From positions 62,001 to 126,000 of the forward strand of contig NZ_JAJAEL010000005.1 of the NCBI RefSeq assembly GCF_020447205.1: DNA of 64,000 nucleotides, read 5' to 3'. This document shows positions 1 to 8,062 of the stretch, piece by piece. Under the pieces are notes generated by a model. It was not told the origin of the DNA. It did no database searches and worked only from the letters and a program-made list of their open reading frames with translations. Numbering within the stretch: the first letter of the stretch is position 1; every line of letters begins with the position of its first letter. The DNA is from Thalassolituus alkanivorans (GTDB lineage: Bacteria > Pseudomonadota > Gammaproteobacteria > Pseudomonadales > Oceanobacteraceae). The position numbers and the translations under genes are program-made.

Positions 1-103
1 CCATGGCTTGCGGTGTGATCAGTGCAGCGACAACCAGCCCGGCGGTAATATCCGGCATCAGCCAGCGCCGCTGATATCCGGAGAAGGTGTTAGTCAGGTG
101 CAT
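1..103 (-). CDS. SulP-family anion permease (N-terminal fragment)
   Basis: Only the first 34 codons lie in the window; the gene runs off the left edge. Reading back from the ATG at 103, the peptide contains the stretch MPDITAGLVVAALITPQAM, which matches the start of the first membrane segment of SulP permeases, where an acidic residue, AGL and PQ(S/A)M are typical. The start overlaps the last codons of the ArsR gene by 14 bases, so the two are probably translationally coupled. SulP genes often sit beside BigR-type regulators and persulfide dioxygenases, which suggests export or import of sulfite, sulfate or thiosulfate produced by sulfide oxidation. The substrate is inferred from context, not from sequence. 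Confidence 0.75.
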   Translation of the reverse strand, partial: MHLTNTFSGYQRRWLMPDITAGLVVAALITPQAM

Positions 104-446
104 GCGGATTGATCTCCCGGTGTGGCATTGGCGCTGTTGTTTCTGGCTGGATATCGCAATAAAGGCTGTTCAGAACATTGATGATGCGTTCGGCTTTGTC
201 GTCACTGAGCTGATAATAGACGTTCTGGGCGCTGCGGCGGGTATGCACCAGATGCTCACTGCGCAGCCAGGCCAGATGCTGGGACAGGGCAGACTGGCTC
301 AGCGGCAGACGGCTGATCAGTTCGCTGACCGAAATTTCACCATGGCGCAGGCAACAGAGAATGGTCAGACGGTGTTCGTTGGCCAGAGCCTTAAGCAGGC
401 GGACAGCATCCTGGCGGTGGTGATCAAGGGCGTCGTGGTTAATCAT
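90..446 (-). CDS. ArsR-family repressor, BigR/SqrR-like persulfide sensor
   Basis: A 118-residue winged-helix repressor. The DNA-reading helix lies at about residues 48-62 (LPLSQSALSQHLAWLR), the usual ArsR alpha-R region. Cysteines at 31/32 and 97 sit where BigR and SqrR carry the two cysteines that form a polysulfide bridge; no metal-binding ELCVCDL motif is present. In the family, persulfide or H2S oxidation releases the repressor from AT-rich DNA and switches on sulfide detoxification. Divergence from the metallo-hydrolase at 547 and overlap with a SulP gene on its other side fit this role. The family call is firm; the specific ligand is inferred from cysteine placement and neighbours. 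Confidence 0.85.
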   Translation of the reverse strand: MINHDALDHHRQDAVRLLKALANEHRLTILCCLRHGEISVSELISRLPLSQSALSQHLAWLRSEHLVHTRRSAQNVYYQLSDDKAERIINVLNSLYCDIQPETTAPMPHREINPHAPD

Positions 447-486
447 GATGTGTGTTCCGGACAGCGCTCTTTAAAGTGTATATCAA

Positions 487-514
487 ATATTGCTAAATAA
501 GAATATGCTAATAT
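487..514. promoter_or_regulatory. Candidate BigR-type operator
   Basis: The 100-bp gap between the divergent repressor and hydrolase is AT-rich and holds two related direct half-sites, ATATTGCTAA (487-496) and ATATGCTAAT (503-512). Their position, overlapping the likely promoters of both genes, suits an autoregulating ArsR repressor. The assignment is inferred from position and repetition only. Confidence 0.4.
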
Positions 515-546
515 AATCACTTTAAATTTTATCGCCGGAGGCCGTA

Positions 547-1434
547 ATGACCCGCCAGCCAACTGATGCTGCAGTGATCAGCATCGAGACATTTTTCCAC
601 GAAGATACTTTCACCTTTACCCATCTGCTGGTCGATAAAAGTACTGCCCGTGCGGCCATTATCGACCCGGTACTGGACTTTGATCAGAAATCCGGACGTA
701 CCAGTACGGCCTTTATTGACGCCATTCTCGCCGAGGTCAGGGAGCAGTCTCTGATTCTGGATTATGTACTGGAAACCCATGCCCATGCCGACCACCTGAC
801 CGCGGCGGATTACATCCGCAGCCAAAGCGGTGCGCGCATCGTTATCGGTGCCGCGATTTGTCAGGTGCAGGGCACCTTTAAGAAGATCTTCAATGAGGGG
901 GAAGGCTTTATCGCCGATGGCCATCAGTTTGACCTGTTGGTCAGCGAAGGCGATAGCCTGCAGCTCGGCGACAGTCATATTGATGTAATGGCCACTCCGG
1001 GACACACCCCGGCCTGTGTCAGCTATCAGGTGAATCAGCGCGATGTGTTTGTCGGTGATACCCTGTTTATGCCGGATGTCGGTACGGCCCGCTGTGATTT
1101 CCCCGGTGGTGATGCTGCGACTTTATATCTGTCGGTACAGCGTTTACTGGCCTTACCGGAAGAGACTGTGCTGCATTTATGCCATGACTATCCGCCGTCT
1201 GAGCGGCCGGTTTGCTCGGTCGTAACCGTTGCGGAGCAGCGGGCGGCAAATATCCATGTAAAAGCCGGTGTCAGTGAAGTTTCCTTTATCACAATGCGCA
1301 CGGAACGTGATGCCGGGCTGGATATGCCGCGGCTGATTCTGCCATCGCTGCAGGTGAATATCCGCGCCGGGGCGTTTCCGCAGGCGGAAGATAATGGTGT
1401 GTCTTACCTGAAACTGCCGTTAAACCTGCTCTGA
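547..1434 (+). CDS. blh: Metallo-beta-lactamase-fold persulfide dioxygenase-like protein (Blh/ETHE1 type)
   Basis: A 295-residue metallo-beta-lactamase-fold enzyme. The metal motif THAHADHL occurs near residues 78-85, followed by a GHTPACVSY segment that supplies a further metal ligand and a GDTLF segment with the bridging aspartate, as in ETHE1/Blh proteins. Characterised relatives oxidise glutathione persulfide to sulfite with non-heme iron. There is no fused rhodanese domain. A GGAGG ribosome site (535-541) precedes the ATG closely. Divergence from a BigR-like repressor and the SulP gene beyond it make a sulfide/persulfide detoxification unit. Other MBL activities cannot be excluded by sequence alone, but context agrees. 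Confidence 0.85.
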   Translation: MTRQPTDAAVISIETFFHEDTFTFTHLLVDKSTARAAIIDPVLDFDQKSGRTSTAFIDAILAEVREQSLILDYVLETHAHADHLTAADYIRSQSGARIVIGAAICQVQGTFKKIFNEGEGFIADGHQFDLLVSEGDSLQLGDSHIDVMATPGHTPACVSYQVNQRDVFVGDTLFMPDVGTARCDFPGGDAATLYLSVQRLLALPEETVLHLCHDYPPSERPVCSVVTVAEQRAANIHVKAGVSEVSFITMRTERDAGLDMPRLILPSLQVNIRAGAFPQAEDNGVSYLKLPLNLL

Positions 1435-1516
1435 CGGGGCGTGTATGGCAATGACTTTTTGGCATTTGCACCGATTTCTATTAGTCTGAATGCAACCAAA
1501 CAAAAAGGAATAAGCC

Positions 1517-1954
1517 ATGCTGGCGAACAACCGTTGGGTCAGGGCTACCGGTAGTCTGAATGACAAGCCCATCAGTATTCAGTACCGCGAAGACTGGGAG
1601 CTTGCCCGCCAATCGGAAAGCTATCCGTTGTGCGTGCAGATTGCCTGGAACGCCGGCAGCGTTGATGACAGCACCGGCTTTCCCGGTCTGGCTGAACAAG
1701 GCAAAATCCTGACCTTCGGTGAGCACCTGCAGCAACAGCTTGAACCGGCAGAAAATGCACTGGTTACCATGGTGATTACCCATGACGGAGTGTGCCAGTG
1801 GATTATCTACTGCAAAGATATTGAGCTGTTAAAAGAAGGTCTTGACCGCATTCCCACCGGCGAGGGCTTGTACCCGATTGAGGTGGTGGCCGATGAAGAC
1901 CCTCAGTGGCAGACCTTTACGCAGGTGTATCAGGCGATTCGTCCAGAAGCCTGA
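1517..1954 (+). CDS. DUF695-like protein
   Basis: A 145-residue soluble protein with an AAGGAATA ribosome site just before the start at 1517. The layout resembles DUF695: an N-terminal strand-rich part with QYREDWELA, a central stretch ending VTMVITHDGVCQWIIYC, and a C-terminal part with PQWQTFTQVYQ. The family has no established function. It lacks a signal peptide or membrane helix. Its 3' end overlaps the convergent ylqF gene by 38 bases, so transcripts from the two could pair. Confidence 0.6.
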   Translation: MLANNRWVRATGSLNDKPISIQYREDWELARQSESYPLCVQIAWNAGSVDDSTGFPGLAEQGKILTFGEHLQQQLEPAENALVTMVITHDGVCQWIIYCKDIELLKEGLDRIPTGEGLYPIEVVADEDPQWQTFTQVYQAIRPEA

Positions 1955-2828
1955 GCGTCTCCTGCCGGCGTTCTTCAATCTCCGCCAGCTCCGCTTCGAC
2001 AATGGCCGGGTTTTCCAGCGTGATCCGGCCTATCTTTCCAGCCCGCAGTTCATGCAGACATAATTCCGCCGCTTTATGCAGATCGGCAATACCGCCGGGC
2101 TTCAGACAGCCGCGTTTGGCGGCAATGGTGTTCAGTGCGTCGGATGCGCTGGCCGGTAACTCCTTAAAGCGGAAACGGGCTGACAACTCGGTGGCGTACT
2201 GATCAAGCAGATAACCCAGGGCATAGGTGGCAACATCGGTGTATTCCATGGCGGTGTCTTTGACGGCGCCACTGGCCGCCAGACGATAGCCGCTGTGTTC
2301 GTTCTCAAACTTGGGCCAGAGAATCCCCGGAGTGTCGGACAGCACGATGCCATTTTTCAGGTCGATCATCTGGTTGGCTTTGGTCACCGCCGGCTCATTA
2401 CCGGTTTTGGCGATATAGCGCCCGGCGAGTGCGTTGATCAGGGTGGATTTACCGACATTGGGAATACCCATAATCATTACCCGGATGGAGAGCTTTTTCT
2501 CCAGTCGTGCCGCTCCCAGTTTTTTACACAGCGCGATCAGCTTTTTAACCTGATTGCGGTCTTCAGCAACCAGTGGAATGGCCTGGGTATTGTGCTGCTT
2601 GCCGAAATAGTCGACCCATTGCTGGGTAACCTTAGGGTCCGCCAGGTCGGCCTTGTTCAGCACTTTGATGCAGGTTTTATCACGACGCAGCTCGTCAACC
2701 AGAGGGTTGGTGCTGGAGTAGGGCAGGCGGGCGTCAAGCACTTCGACCACGATATCGATGTCTGGCATCGCTTCGCTGATTTTCTTGCGGGCTTTGTTCA
2801 TGTGCCCTGGGAACCATTGAATTGCCAT
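1917..2828 (-). CDS. ylqF: YlqF/RbgA-type circularly permuted ribosome-assembly GTPase
   Basis: A 303-residue protein with GTPase motifs in permuted order: G4 (NKADL) at about residue 58, then G1 (GIPNVGKST) at about 120, then G3 (DTPG) at about 168. This order defines the YlqF/RbgA group. The N-terminal IQWFPGHMNKA motif is family-typical and fixes the start at 2828; an upstream ATG in frame at 2897 would add 23 unrelated residues. The B. subtilis relative helps mature the 50S subunit; gammaproteobacterial versions are assumed to act similarly. The C-terminal part (about 210-300) matches the family's RNA-binding region. Confidence 0.9.
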   Translation of the reverse strand: MAIQWFPGHMNKARKKISEAMPDIDIVVEVLDARLPYSSTNPLVDELRRDKTCIKVLNKADLADPKVTQQWVDYFGKQHNTQAIPLVAEDRNQVKKLIALCKKLGAARLEKKLSIRVMIMGIPNVGKSTLINALAGRYIAKTGNEPAVTKANQMIDLKNGIVLSDTPGILWPKFENEHSGYRLAASGAVKDTAMEYTDVATYALGYLLDQYATELSARFRFKELPASASDALNTIAAKRGCLKPGGIADLHKAAELCLHELRAGKIGRITLENPAIVEAELAEIEERRQETLRLLDESPDTPA

Positions 2829-3034
2829 AGTGACGCTTTCCAATTGACGAGTGATTAAAAGGGCGGCACATTGTAAAGCAAGGCCAGTGGAGAGCAACCG
2901 CTCACTTGTACGCAGTGGCCTGAGTATGACTGATTACTGCGTTACCGGTGAAAATCTCCGACACTGGACTGTCATAATTGCGGGTTACTTTAACCTCATG
3001 CGGCAAGGTGAAATTGATCGGATTGGAGACAACT

Positions 3035-3226
3035 ATGGATGTCTTACCAGAAAATTTTGCCCGGAGTGCCAAGAAGCAGGGGCGGCAGGCCTCAGCAACG
3101 GTGTCCGGTCGGCGGCGGGCAGGCTTTCTGCTCGGCAATAAATTTGTTTTTTCAGATCAGGCCGAGGTGGTCTGGGTAGAGGCGGGGCCGGGAGAGTTCC
3201 GGGAACTGCGTCTGTGGCGTAAATAG
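3035..3226 (+). CDS. Small basic protein of unknown function
   Basis: A 63-residue ORF starting MDVLPENFARSAKKQG. GGAG lies at good spacing before the ATG at 3035, which decides this start over an upstream in-frame ATG at 2978. The N-terminal half is rich in Arg/Lys, and the C-terminal half reads as beta strands (KFVFSDQAEVVWVEA...ELRLWRK). I recognise no family. It stands alone between divergent ylqF and the convergent gene at 3319. Confidence 0.45.
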   Translation: MDVLPENFARSAKKQGRQASATVSGRRRAGFLLGNKFVFSDQAEVVWVEAGPGEFRELRLWRK

Positions 3227-3318
3227 CTGTCTATGATCGACGGTTCAGCCCCGGCGCTAATCGTGCTGGTTATATAAAGTACACCAGAGCTGCTGGGCAG
3301 CTCTGGCTTCTGTACTGA

Positions 3319-3945
3319 TCAGCTGCCAAACATCGACATTGGCTGGCTTTCTTCTTTGTGTTCAGTTGTTTCTTCGGTGCTCTGGTCTGTGTTTTCCGGC
3401 TCTGTTGTCATCGCTGCAGCCGGAGCGCTGTCGTTCTGTGCAGTCATTGGCTGATTATCCGTCTGGTTACCAGTCTGTGCTGCTGCTTCATCGTCAGTAT
3501 CTGCATCATCATTATCGGCACTGTTGCTTTGCGGACGGTTGCCGGATTCCTGCATTTTGGCTTTTTTGCGCTCAATTTTGGTGATCTGACGGTCGTGGTT
3601 GGCCCAGACACCGGTCTTGATCTCAACGCTGTGAATGCCGTTTTCTTCGGCGATTTCATCGGCCAGCGAGCGGGCAGCTTCGTCAGCATCGCGGGCCAGC
3701 AGCTTGCGTTCGCCGGCATCCAAACGGGCAAACAGATCGATCAGGGCGTTGGACAGCACTTCCTGAGCAATTTCATCGCGGTTCTTGCGGAAGCGGCGGG
3801 CAATAACGTTAAGCATGGCCAGATCATTAGCGTCCATGCGCATGGTAAAAGCGGCCAGGGTCTGTTCGCGTTCACGTTTTGCTTTCTCTTCTTCGTAGTA
3901 ACGGTCAACAAGAGATTGGGTGCTGGTGGTATCGATATCCTGCAT
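3319..3945 (-). CDS. Hypothetical protein with folded N-terminus and acidic disordered tail
   Basis: A 208-residue protein in two parts. Residues 1-120 look helical and folded, with a stretch around 33-75 (FTMRMDANDLAMLNVIARR and onward) that could be a ribbon-helix-helix or other small DNA-associated fold. Residues about 135-208 are low complexity, rich in Asp, Glu, Gln, Asn, Thr and Ala, with a final MSMFGS. There is no signal peptide. Function is unknown; the RHH idea rests only on the pattern and is weak. Confidence 0.65.
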   Translation of the reverse strand: MQDIDTTSTQSLVDRYYEEEKAKREREQTLAAFTMRMDANDLAMLNVIARRFRKNRDEIAQEVLSNALIDLFARLDAGERKLLARDADEAARSLADEIAEENGIHSVEIKTGVWANHDRQITKIERKKAKMQESGNRPQSNSADNDDADTDDEAAAQTGNQTDNQPMTAQNDSAPAAAMTTEPENTDQSTEETTEHKEESQPMSMFGS

Positions 3946-4067
3946 GATTGGCTTCCGTCTGGTGGTTCAAATTCAGTCCGGTACTGTATATGTTTACATA
4001 GGTTTTGTGCAACCGTCCGTGGTTGTTTTATAGTAGCCATTATTGTCATTTTTCTTACGGGCTGATT

Positions 4068-4364
4068 ATGAACACCGCTGACTCCATCGCCGCTAAACTT
4101 GCTGTTTTATCCCCTCTGCACCTCGATATCCTTAACGAAAGCCACATGCATGCCGGGCCTGCTACTGAATCACATTTCAAATTGGTTGTGGTCAGTGCGG
4201 AATTTGATGGCAAACGACCTGTTGCCCGTCATCAGCGTGTGTATCAGCTGCTGGCTGAAGAGCTGACCGGGCCGGTACATGCTCTGGCTTTGCATCTTTA
4301 TTCTCCGCAGGAGTGGCAGGATGCGACCGTGCCGCCGTCGCCTCAGTGTCAGGGCGGTCATTGA
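4068..4364 (+). CDS. bolA: BolA-family protein
   Basis: A 98-residue protein covering the BolA domain: LDILNESHMHAG (about 19-30), ESHFKLVVVSAEFDGK (about 34-49) and the helix with RHQRVYQLLAEEL (about 54-66). The conserved histidines used with monothiol glutaredoxins for Fe-S binding are present in ESHMHAG and in ARHQRVY. The start at 4068 removes 21 upstream residues unlike BolA. Members work in Fe-S trafficking or in transcriptional control of morphology genes. The neighbours do not narrow this. Confidence 0.85.
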   Translation: MNTADSIAAKLAVLSPLHLDILNESHMHAGPATESHFKLVVVSAEFDGKRPVARHQRVYQLLAEELTGPVHALALHLYSPQEWQDATVPPSPQCQGGH

Positions 4365-4527
4365 CCGGAGCTGTCCCAGGGGCATGATAGTGACGGGCTG
4401 GCTTCCGGGTCTGCCTTCGCTGTGAATCTGCGGTTATTGCCAGTACGATTTTGGCTGATGTGCACCTACAGTGATAATCAAAGTGCAGGCATGCTCCACC
4501 TGCAATAAAGCATAGCGGGATCTATTT

Positions 4528-5187
4528 ATGTGGTTGGTTACTCGTCTGCTGGTGATAGCGTCTTTAATGGTAAGTCAGGCCTGTATGGCTGACTGGGAAC
4601 TGGCAAAAGAAGACAGCAAGCGGCAGATTCTTGTGTATACCCGTGCGGCTGAGCAGTCTGATATGCGCGAGTTCCGCGGTGAAATGCGTTTGCAGACAAC
4701 CCTGTCGGCGCTGGTGGCATTAATCGAAGATAATAAAGCCGGCCCTGAATGGATATACCACTGCCGGGCTCTGGAAGTGATCGAACAGGTTTCTGAGCGC
4801 GAGCGTCTTTTTTATATGGTGACGGAAGCACCCTGGCCAGTAAAAGACCGTGACAGCGTTATCTACAGTGTTCTCACTCAGACTGATGATTATTCGGTGC
4901 ACGTTGATATGCAGGTGCGTAACGATGTGTTTCCGGCCAACGATGATTTTATCCGCATAACCAATATGAAAGGCTTTTGGGAATTCCGCCCGGAAGGCGA
5001 TGGCTGGGTTACCGTGATTTATCAGGTTCACGCCGATCCGGCGGGTGGCATTCCGGCCTGGCTGGCGAACAGTATGGTGGTGGATTCGCCATACTACACC
5101 TTGAAAAATATGCGCAAAATGGTGGCCAAAGAACCCTATGTCAGCAGCCGCCTGCCTCACATTCGTGATATTGCCAGCGGGGAGTAA
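4528..5187 (+). CDS. START-domain lipid-binding protein, exported
   Basis: A 219-residue protein with an N-terminal signal peptide (about residues 1-21, hydrophobic core VTRLLVIASLMVSQA, cut near CMA-D). The rest matches the bacterial START fold: WELAKEDSKRQILVYTR, then REFRGEM, then the EAPWPVKDRDSV motif typical of this subgroup, and a C-terminal helix. A Cys near the cleavage site (SQACMAD) leaves a lipoprotein possible, although the lipobox is poor. START domains bind a lipid in a closed cavity; the ligand here is unknown. Confidence 0.8.
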   Translation: MWLVTRLLVIASLMVSQACMADWELAKEDSKRQILVYTRAAEQSDMREFRGEMRLQTTLSALVALIEDNKAGPEWIYHCRALEVIEQVSERERLFYMVTEAPWPVKDRDSVIYSVLTQTDDYSVHVDMQVRNDVFPANDDFIRITNMKGFWEFRPEGDGWVTVIYQVHADPAGGIPAWLANSMVVDSPYYTLKNMRKMVAKEPYVSSRLPHIRDIASGE

Positions 5188-5305
5188 CAGGTTTTTATTG
5201 CGCCTGTGCAATTGCTGGCTGTTCCGCAACTCCTGATATTTGTCATTGCATTGTCATAAAAGCGTCATACAATCGCGCCCAAATTTAAACTCAGAAGTAA
5301 GTCCT

Positions 5306-6670
5306 ATGAATTTCTGGCGCAATTTCTTTTCTTCAGTACTGACTTTTATTTTTGCTGTAACGGTTCATGCCGGGCAGATCGCTCGTTTTGACGGGTTGCC
5401 TGTTGATGGTGAAATTAACCTTTTTTCTGTACAGGGATCGAACACCATTGGTGCCGAATTAGCCCCGAATCTGGTAAAAGCCTGGTTACAGGAAAAGGGT
5501 GCTGAGAAAATTGAGGTGCAAAACTCCGGCATTGATAACGAGGTTGAAGTCAGCGGTTTTTACCCGGCGACCCGTACCCGTGTAATGGTAAAAATTGCAG
5601 CACACGGCTCCGGTACCGGTTTTAAAGGCCTGGCAGCAGGCAGTGCCGATATTGCTGCGGCCTCCCGGCCGATTAAAGATAAAGAGTTCAACCTGCTGAA
5701 GCCGCTGGCGAATATGCGCAGTCCGGGCAGTGAACATATTATCGGGATTGATGGTCTGGCGATCATCGTACATCCGGATAATCCGGTCAGTGATCTGAGT
5801 GTGGAAGAAATTGCCGAAATTTTTTCCGGCGGTTACAGCGACTGGTCAGAGGTGGGTGGTAAACCCGGCCCGATTCATGTGTATGCCCGTGACGATAAAT
5901 CGGGTACCTGGGACAGCTTCAGCGGTATGGTTTTAGGTGAGCGTAACTTAATTGCCGGTGCCGAACGTTTTGAATCCAATGCGGAGTTATCAGACCGGGT
6001 TGCAGCAGACACGGCCGGTATTGGTTTTGTCGGGCTTTCTTCAGTACGTTCTGCCCGGTTGTTGTCGGTTTCGGATGGCAGCGCCAAATCTTTACTGCCT
6101 AATAAACTGACGGTAGCAACCGAAGATTATGCTCTGGCACGTCGTCTCTTTATGTACACCGACGACGAACCTGCCAATGACTATGTTAAAGAATTTATTG
6201 ATTTTTCATTACAGGATGCAGGCCAGAAAATTGTGGCCGATACCGGGTTTATTTCGCAGGAGCTGAAAGCTGTTATTCCGGAGTTTTACGACGAACTGCC
6301 AGAAGATTTCCGTCAGCTGACTTCCGATGCCAAGCGTCTGACCATTAACTTCCGCTTTCAGGAAGGCAGTGCCAAGCTGGATAACAAAGCCCTGAAGGAT
6401 CTGGAGCGTCTGGCCGATTTTCTGCACGCTAACGGTTCAGCTGAAGTTGTGCTGATTGGTTTTGGTGATAAAAAGAAAACCGAAAAACGTTCGCAGTTAT
6501 TATCTAAATTGCGCGCCATGGCAGTGCGCCGCGAGCTGGTACGTTACGGTATCTATCCGAAAAATTCTGTTGGTTACGGTGAAAACCTGCCAGTTGCTTC
6601 CGTGAATGGTATGGAAGGTCGCAATAAAAACCGCCGGGTGGAAGTCTGGGTGCGTAAAGCCGGGGCCTGA
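5306..6670 (+). CDS. PstS-like substrate-binding protein fused to an OmpA domain
   Basis: A 454-residue exported protein. A signal peptide covers about residues 1-23 (ending TVHAG). Residues about 35-320 form a type-2 periplasmic binding domain of the PstS kind: SNTIGAELAP, the SADIAAASRPIKDKE loop, and KSGTWDSF resembling the phosphate-binding loop. Residues about 345-454 match OmpA_C: TINFRFQEGSAKLD, then RRELVRYGI and the NRRVEVW peptidoglycan-binding end. The start at 5306 is preferred because it gives a proper signal peptide. The fusion suggests an anion-binding protein tethered to peptidoglycan; no ABC transporter genes are adjacent, so uptake is not shown. Confidence 0.85.
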   Translation: MNFWRNFFSSVLTFIFAVTVHAGQIARFDGLPVDGEINLFSVQGSNTIGAELAPNLVKAWLQEKGAEKIEVQNSGIDNEVEVSGFYPATRTRVMVKIAAHGSGTGFKGLAAGSADIAAASRPIKDKEFNLLKPLANMRSPGSEHIIGIDGLAIIVHPDNPVSDLSVEEIAEIFSGGYSDWSEVGGKPGPIHVYARDDKSGTWDSFSGMVLGERNLIAGAERFESNAELSDRVAADTAGIGFVGLSSVRSARLLSVSDGSAKSLLPNKLTVATEDYALARRLFMYTDDEPANDYVKEFIDFSLQDAGQKIVADTGFISQELKAVIPEFYDELPEDFRQLTSDAKRLTINFRFQEGSAKLDNKALKDLERLADFLHANGSAEVVLIGFGDKKKTEKRSQLLSKLRAMAVRRELVRYGIYPKNSVGYGENLPVASVNGMEGRNKNRRVEVWVRKAGA

Positions 6671-6692
6671 TGCCCTGGTTATTCAGACGCAT

Positions 6693-6722
6693 AAAAAAGC
6701 CCGGTTAAATCCGGGCTTTTTT
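6693..6722. terminator. Bidirectional Rho-independent terminator
   Basis: AGCCCGG-TTAAAT-CCGGGCT stem with a T run on the plus side and an A run ahead of it, so it can work on both strands. It lies between the convergent binding-protein/OmpA gene and the UPF0149 gene. Confidence 0.85.
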
Positions 6723-6743
6723 ATGTTTGCTTTTGAGCGCGGA

Positions 6744-7319
6744 TTAATCTTCGGCGTGCAGCAGCAGATACAGTTCAACAACGGCAGCAGGAATATTACT
6801 GCACATCTGATTGGACAGGTCGATGTCCTCGTCGATGTCTTCCATTTCCGGCTCGTCCATAAACAGACCAGAGGCATACATGATCGGGAACAGGTGCTGG
6901 GCAACGGTTTCTTCGTCACGCGCGTACCACTGTTCTTCCTGCAGCAGGACACCGGTCATAAAGCCCATGGCCCAGCTTTCCAGTGGTGGCTCTTCTTCTT
7001 CGTCGACCAGGGTCAGGTCGGCCGGAACCGGGAAATCCTGACCGGAGTCGAGCCATGCCTGAATCTCTTTGGCGAGTTTCAGGAACAGGGCATTTACCTG
7101 TTCTTTCTCCGCTTTGCTGAAACCCAGTTGTTCATCGAAGGCGCAGTCCCACACCTGCTGAACACTGAACTCTACCGGGCCCGCGATTAACGCGGTGATC
7201 AGGCCGTGTACGGCGAAAAAATCGAAACTGTCCTGGCGTTCGGCTTCGTCTTCGAGCAGTACGCCCAGGGTTTCCAGTTCGTCTTCATTAAGGGATGGGA
7301 TACTATTGAGGTCGGACAT
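6744..7319 (-). CDS. UPF0149/YecA-family protein
   Basis: A 191-residue acidic, all-helical protein of the UPF0149 (YgfB/YecA) family. Typical features are the FFAVHGLITALIAGP segment (about 34-48), the WAMGFMTGVLLQ segment (about 118-129) and a tail rich in Asp and Glu. It lacks the SEC-C zinc tail that some YecA proteins carry. YgfB of P. aeruginosa influences gene expression, but no activity can be assigned here. Next to it, in the opposite direction, is the metallopeptidase at 7364. Confidence 0.8.
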   Translation of the reverse strand: MSDLNSIPSLNEDELETLGVLLEDEAERQDSFDFFAVHGLITALIAGPVEFSVQQVWDCAFDEQLGFSKAEKEQVNALFLKLAKEIQAWLDSGQDFPVPADLTLVDEEEEPPLESWAMGFMTGVLLQEEQWYARDEETVAQHLFPIMYASGLFMDEPEMEDIDEDIDLSNQMCSNIPAAVVELYLLLHAED

Positions 7320-7363
7320 ACGCTACTCCTGAATTTGGCGCTAATCCTAACAGGCTTGAGACC

Positions 7364-8062
7364 GTGCGGAAATCTTACAAACAACAATTCTGGCTGACTG
7401 TCGGCGGCGAGCAGGTCGCTGTGCATCTCTCAGCGATGCGGCGTAAGAGCATGCGTATGCTGGTGAATGCCGAGGGTGAGGTGGATCTGCGCATCCCGCT
7501 GGGGTATCCCAAGGCGGAGGTGCTGGCGTTTGTGAATGCCAATCATGACTGGCTGCTGAAGCGCCGCAGCGAGGTGCTGGCACGACAACAGGAAGCCCGG
7601 CAAAGTGTACTGATCCGCGGACGCGAATTACCGTTTAAAAGCAGTGCTCTGGGCGAGTTTATGGTCGCTGAGCAGGCGGTCTGGGTGCCTGAGGGCTGGA
7701 CGCCTGCGCAAACGCAGCAAGCGCTGGATAACTGGCTGCGCGGGCAGGCGCGGCATGAATATCCGCAGATGATTGAACGCTGGTGGCCGTTCTTCAGCCA
7801 GTTTGATGTGCGCCGCCCGCAGCTGCGTATTAAAAAGATGCGTACCCGCTGGGGCAGCCTGTCGCAGCGCGGTTATATCAACCTGAATCTGGCGTTAATG
7901 CAGCTGCCAGCGGAGCTGATGGAACTGGTGGTAGTGCATGAGTTGTGTCATTTGCGCCACTTTGATCATGGCGCGGGCTTTAAGGCGCTGATGACCCAGT
8001 GTCTGCCGGACTGGAAGCAACGCGAGCAACAGTTAAATCAGCTGTCGCGCCGTTTGCTCTAG
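7364..8062 (+). CDS. YgjP-like (DUF45) metallopeptidase
   Basis: A 232-residue protein of the YgjP/WLM metallopeptidase group. The zinc site is VHELCHLRHFDHG, at about residues 184-196: HEL.H plus a downstream His. The preceding KMRTRWGS and GYINLNLALMQLP segments are diagnostic for the family. The start is a GTG at 7364. The TAG stop forms part of the CTAG target of the mobile element that follows, and the target is preserved on both sides, so the insertion left the protein end intact. The substrate is unknown. Confidence 0.85.
   Translation: MRKSYKQQFWLTVGGEQVAVHLSAMRRKSMRMLVNAEGEVDLRIPLGYPKAEVLAFVNANHDWLLKRRSEVLARQQEARQSVLIRGRELPFKSSALGEFMVAEQAVWVPEGWTPAQTQQALDNWLRGQARHEYPQMIERWWPFFSQFDVRRPQLRIKKMRTRWGSLSQRGYINLNLALMQLPAELMELVVVHELCHLRHFDHGAGFKALMTQCLPDWKQREQQLNQLSRRLL

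Noticed and set aside
2902-3138. 78-codon minus-strand ORF downstream of ylqF start
   Set aside because: Overlaps the better-supported small gene at 3035 and lacks a ribosome site.
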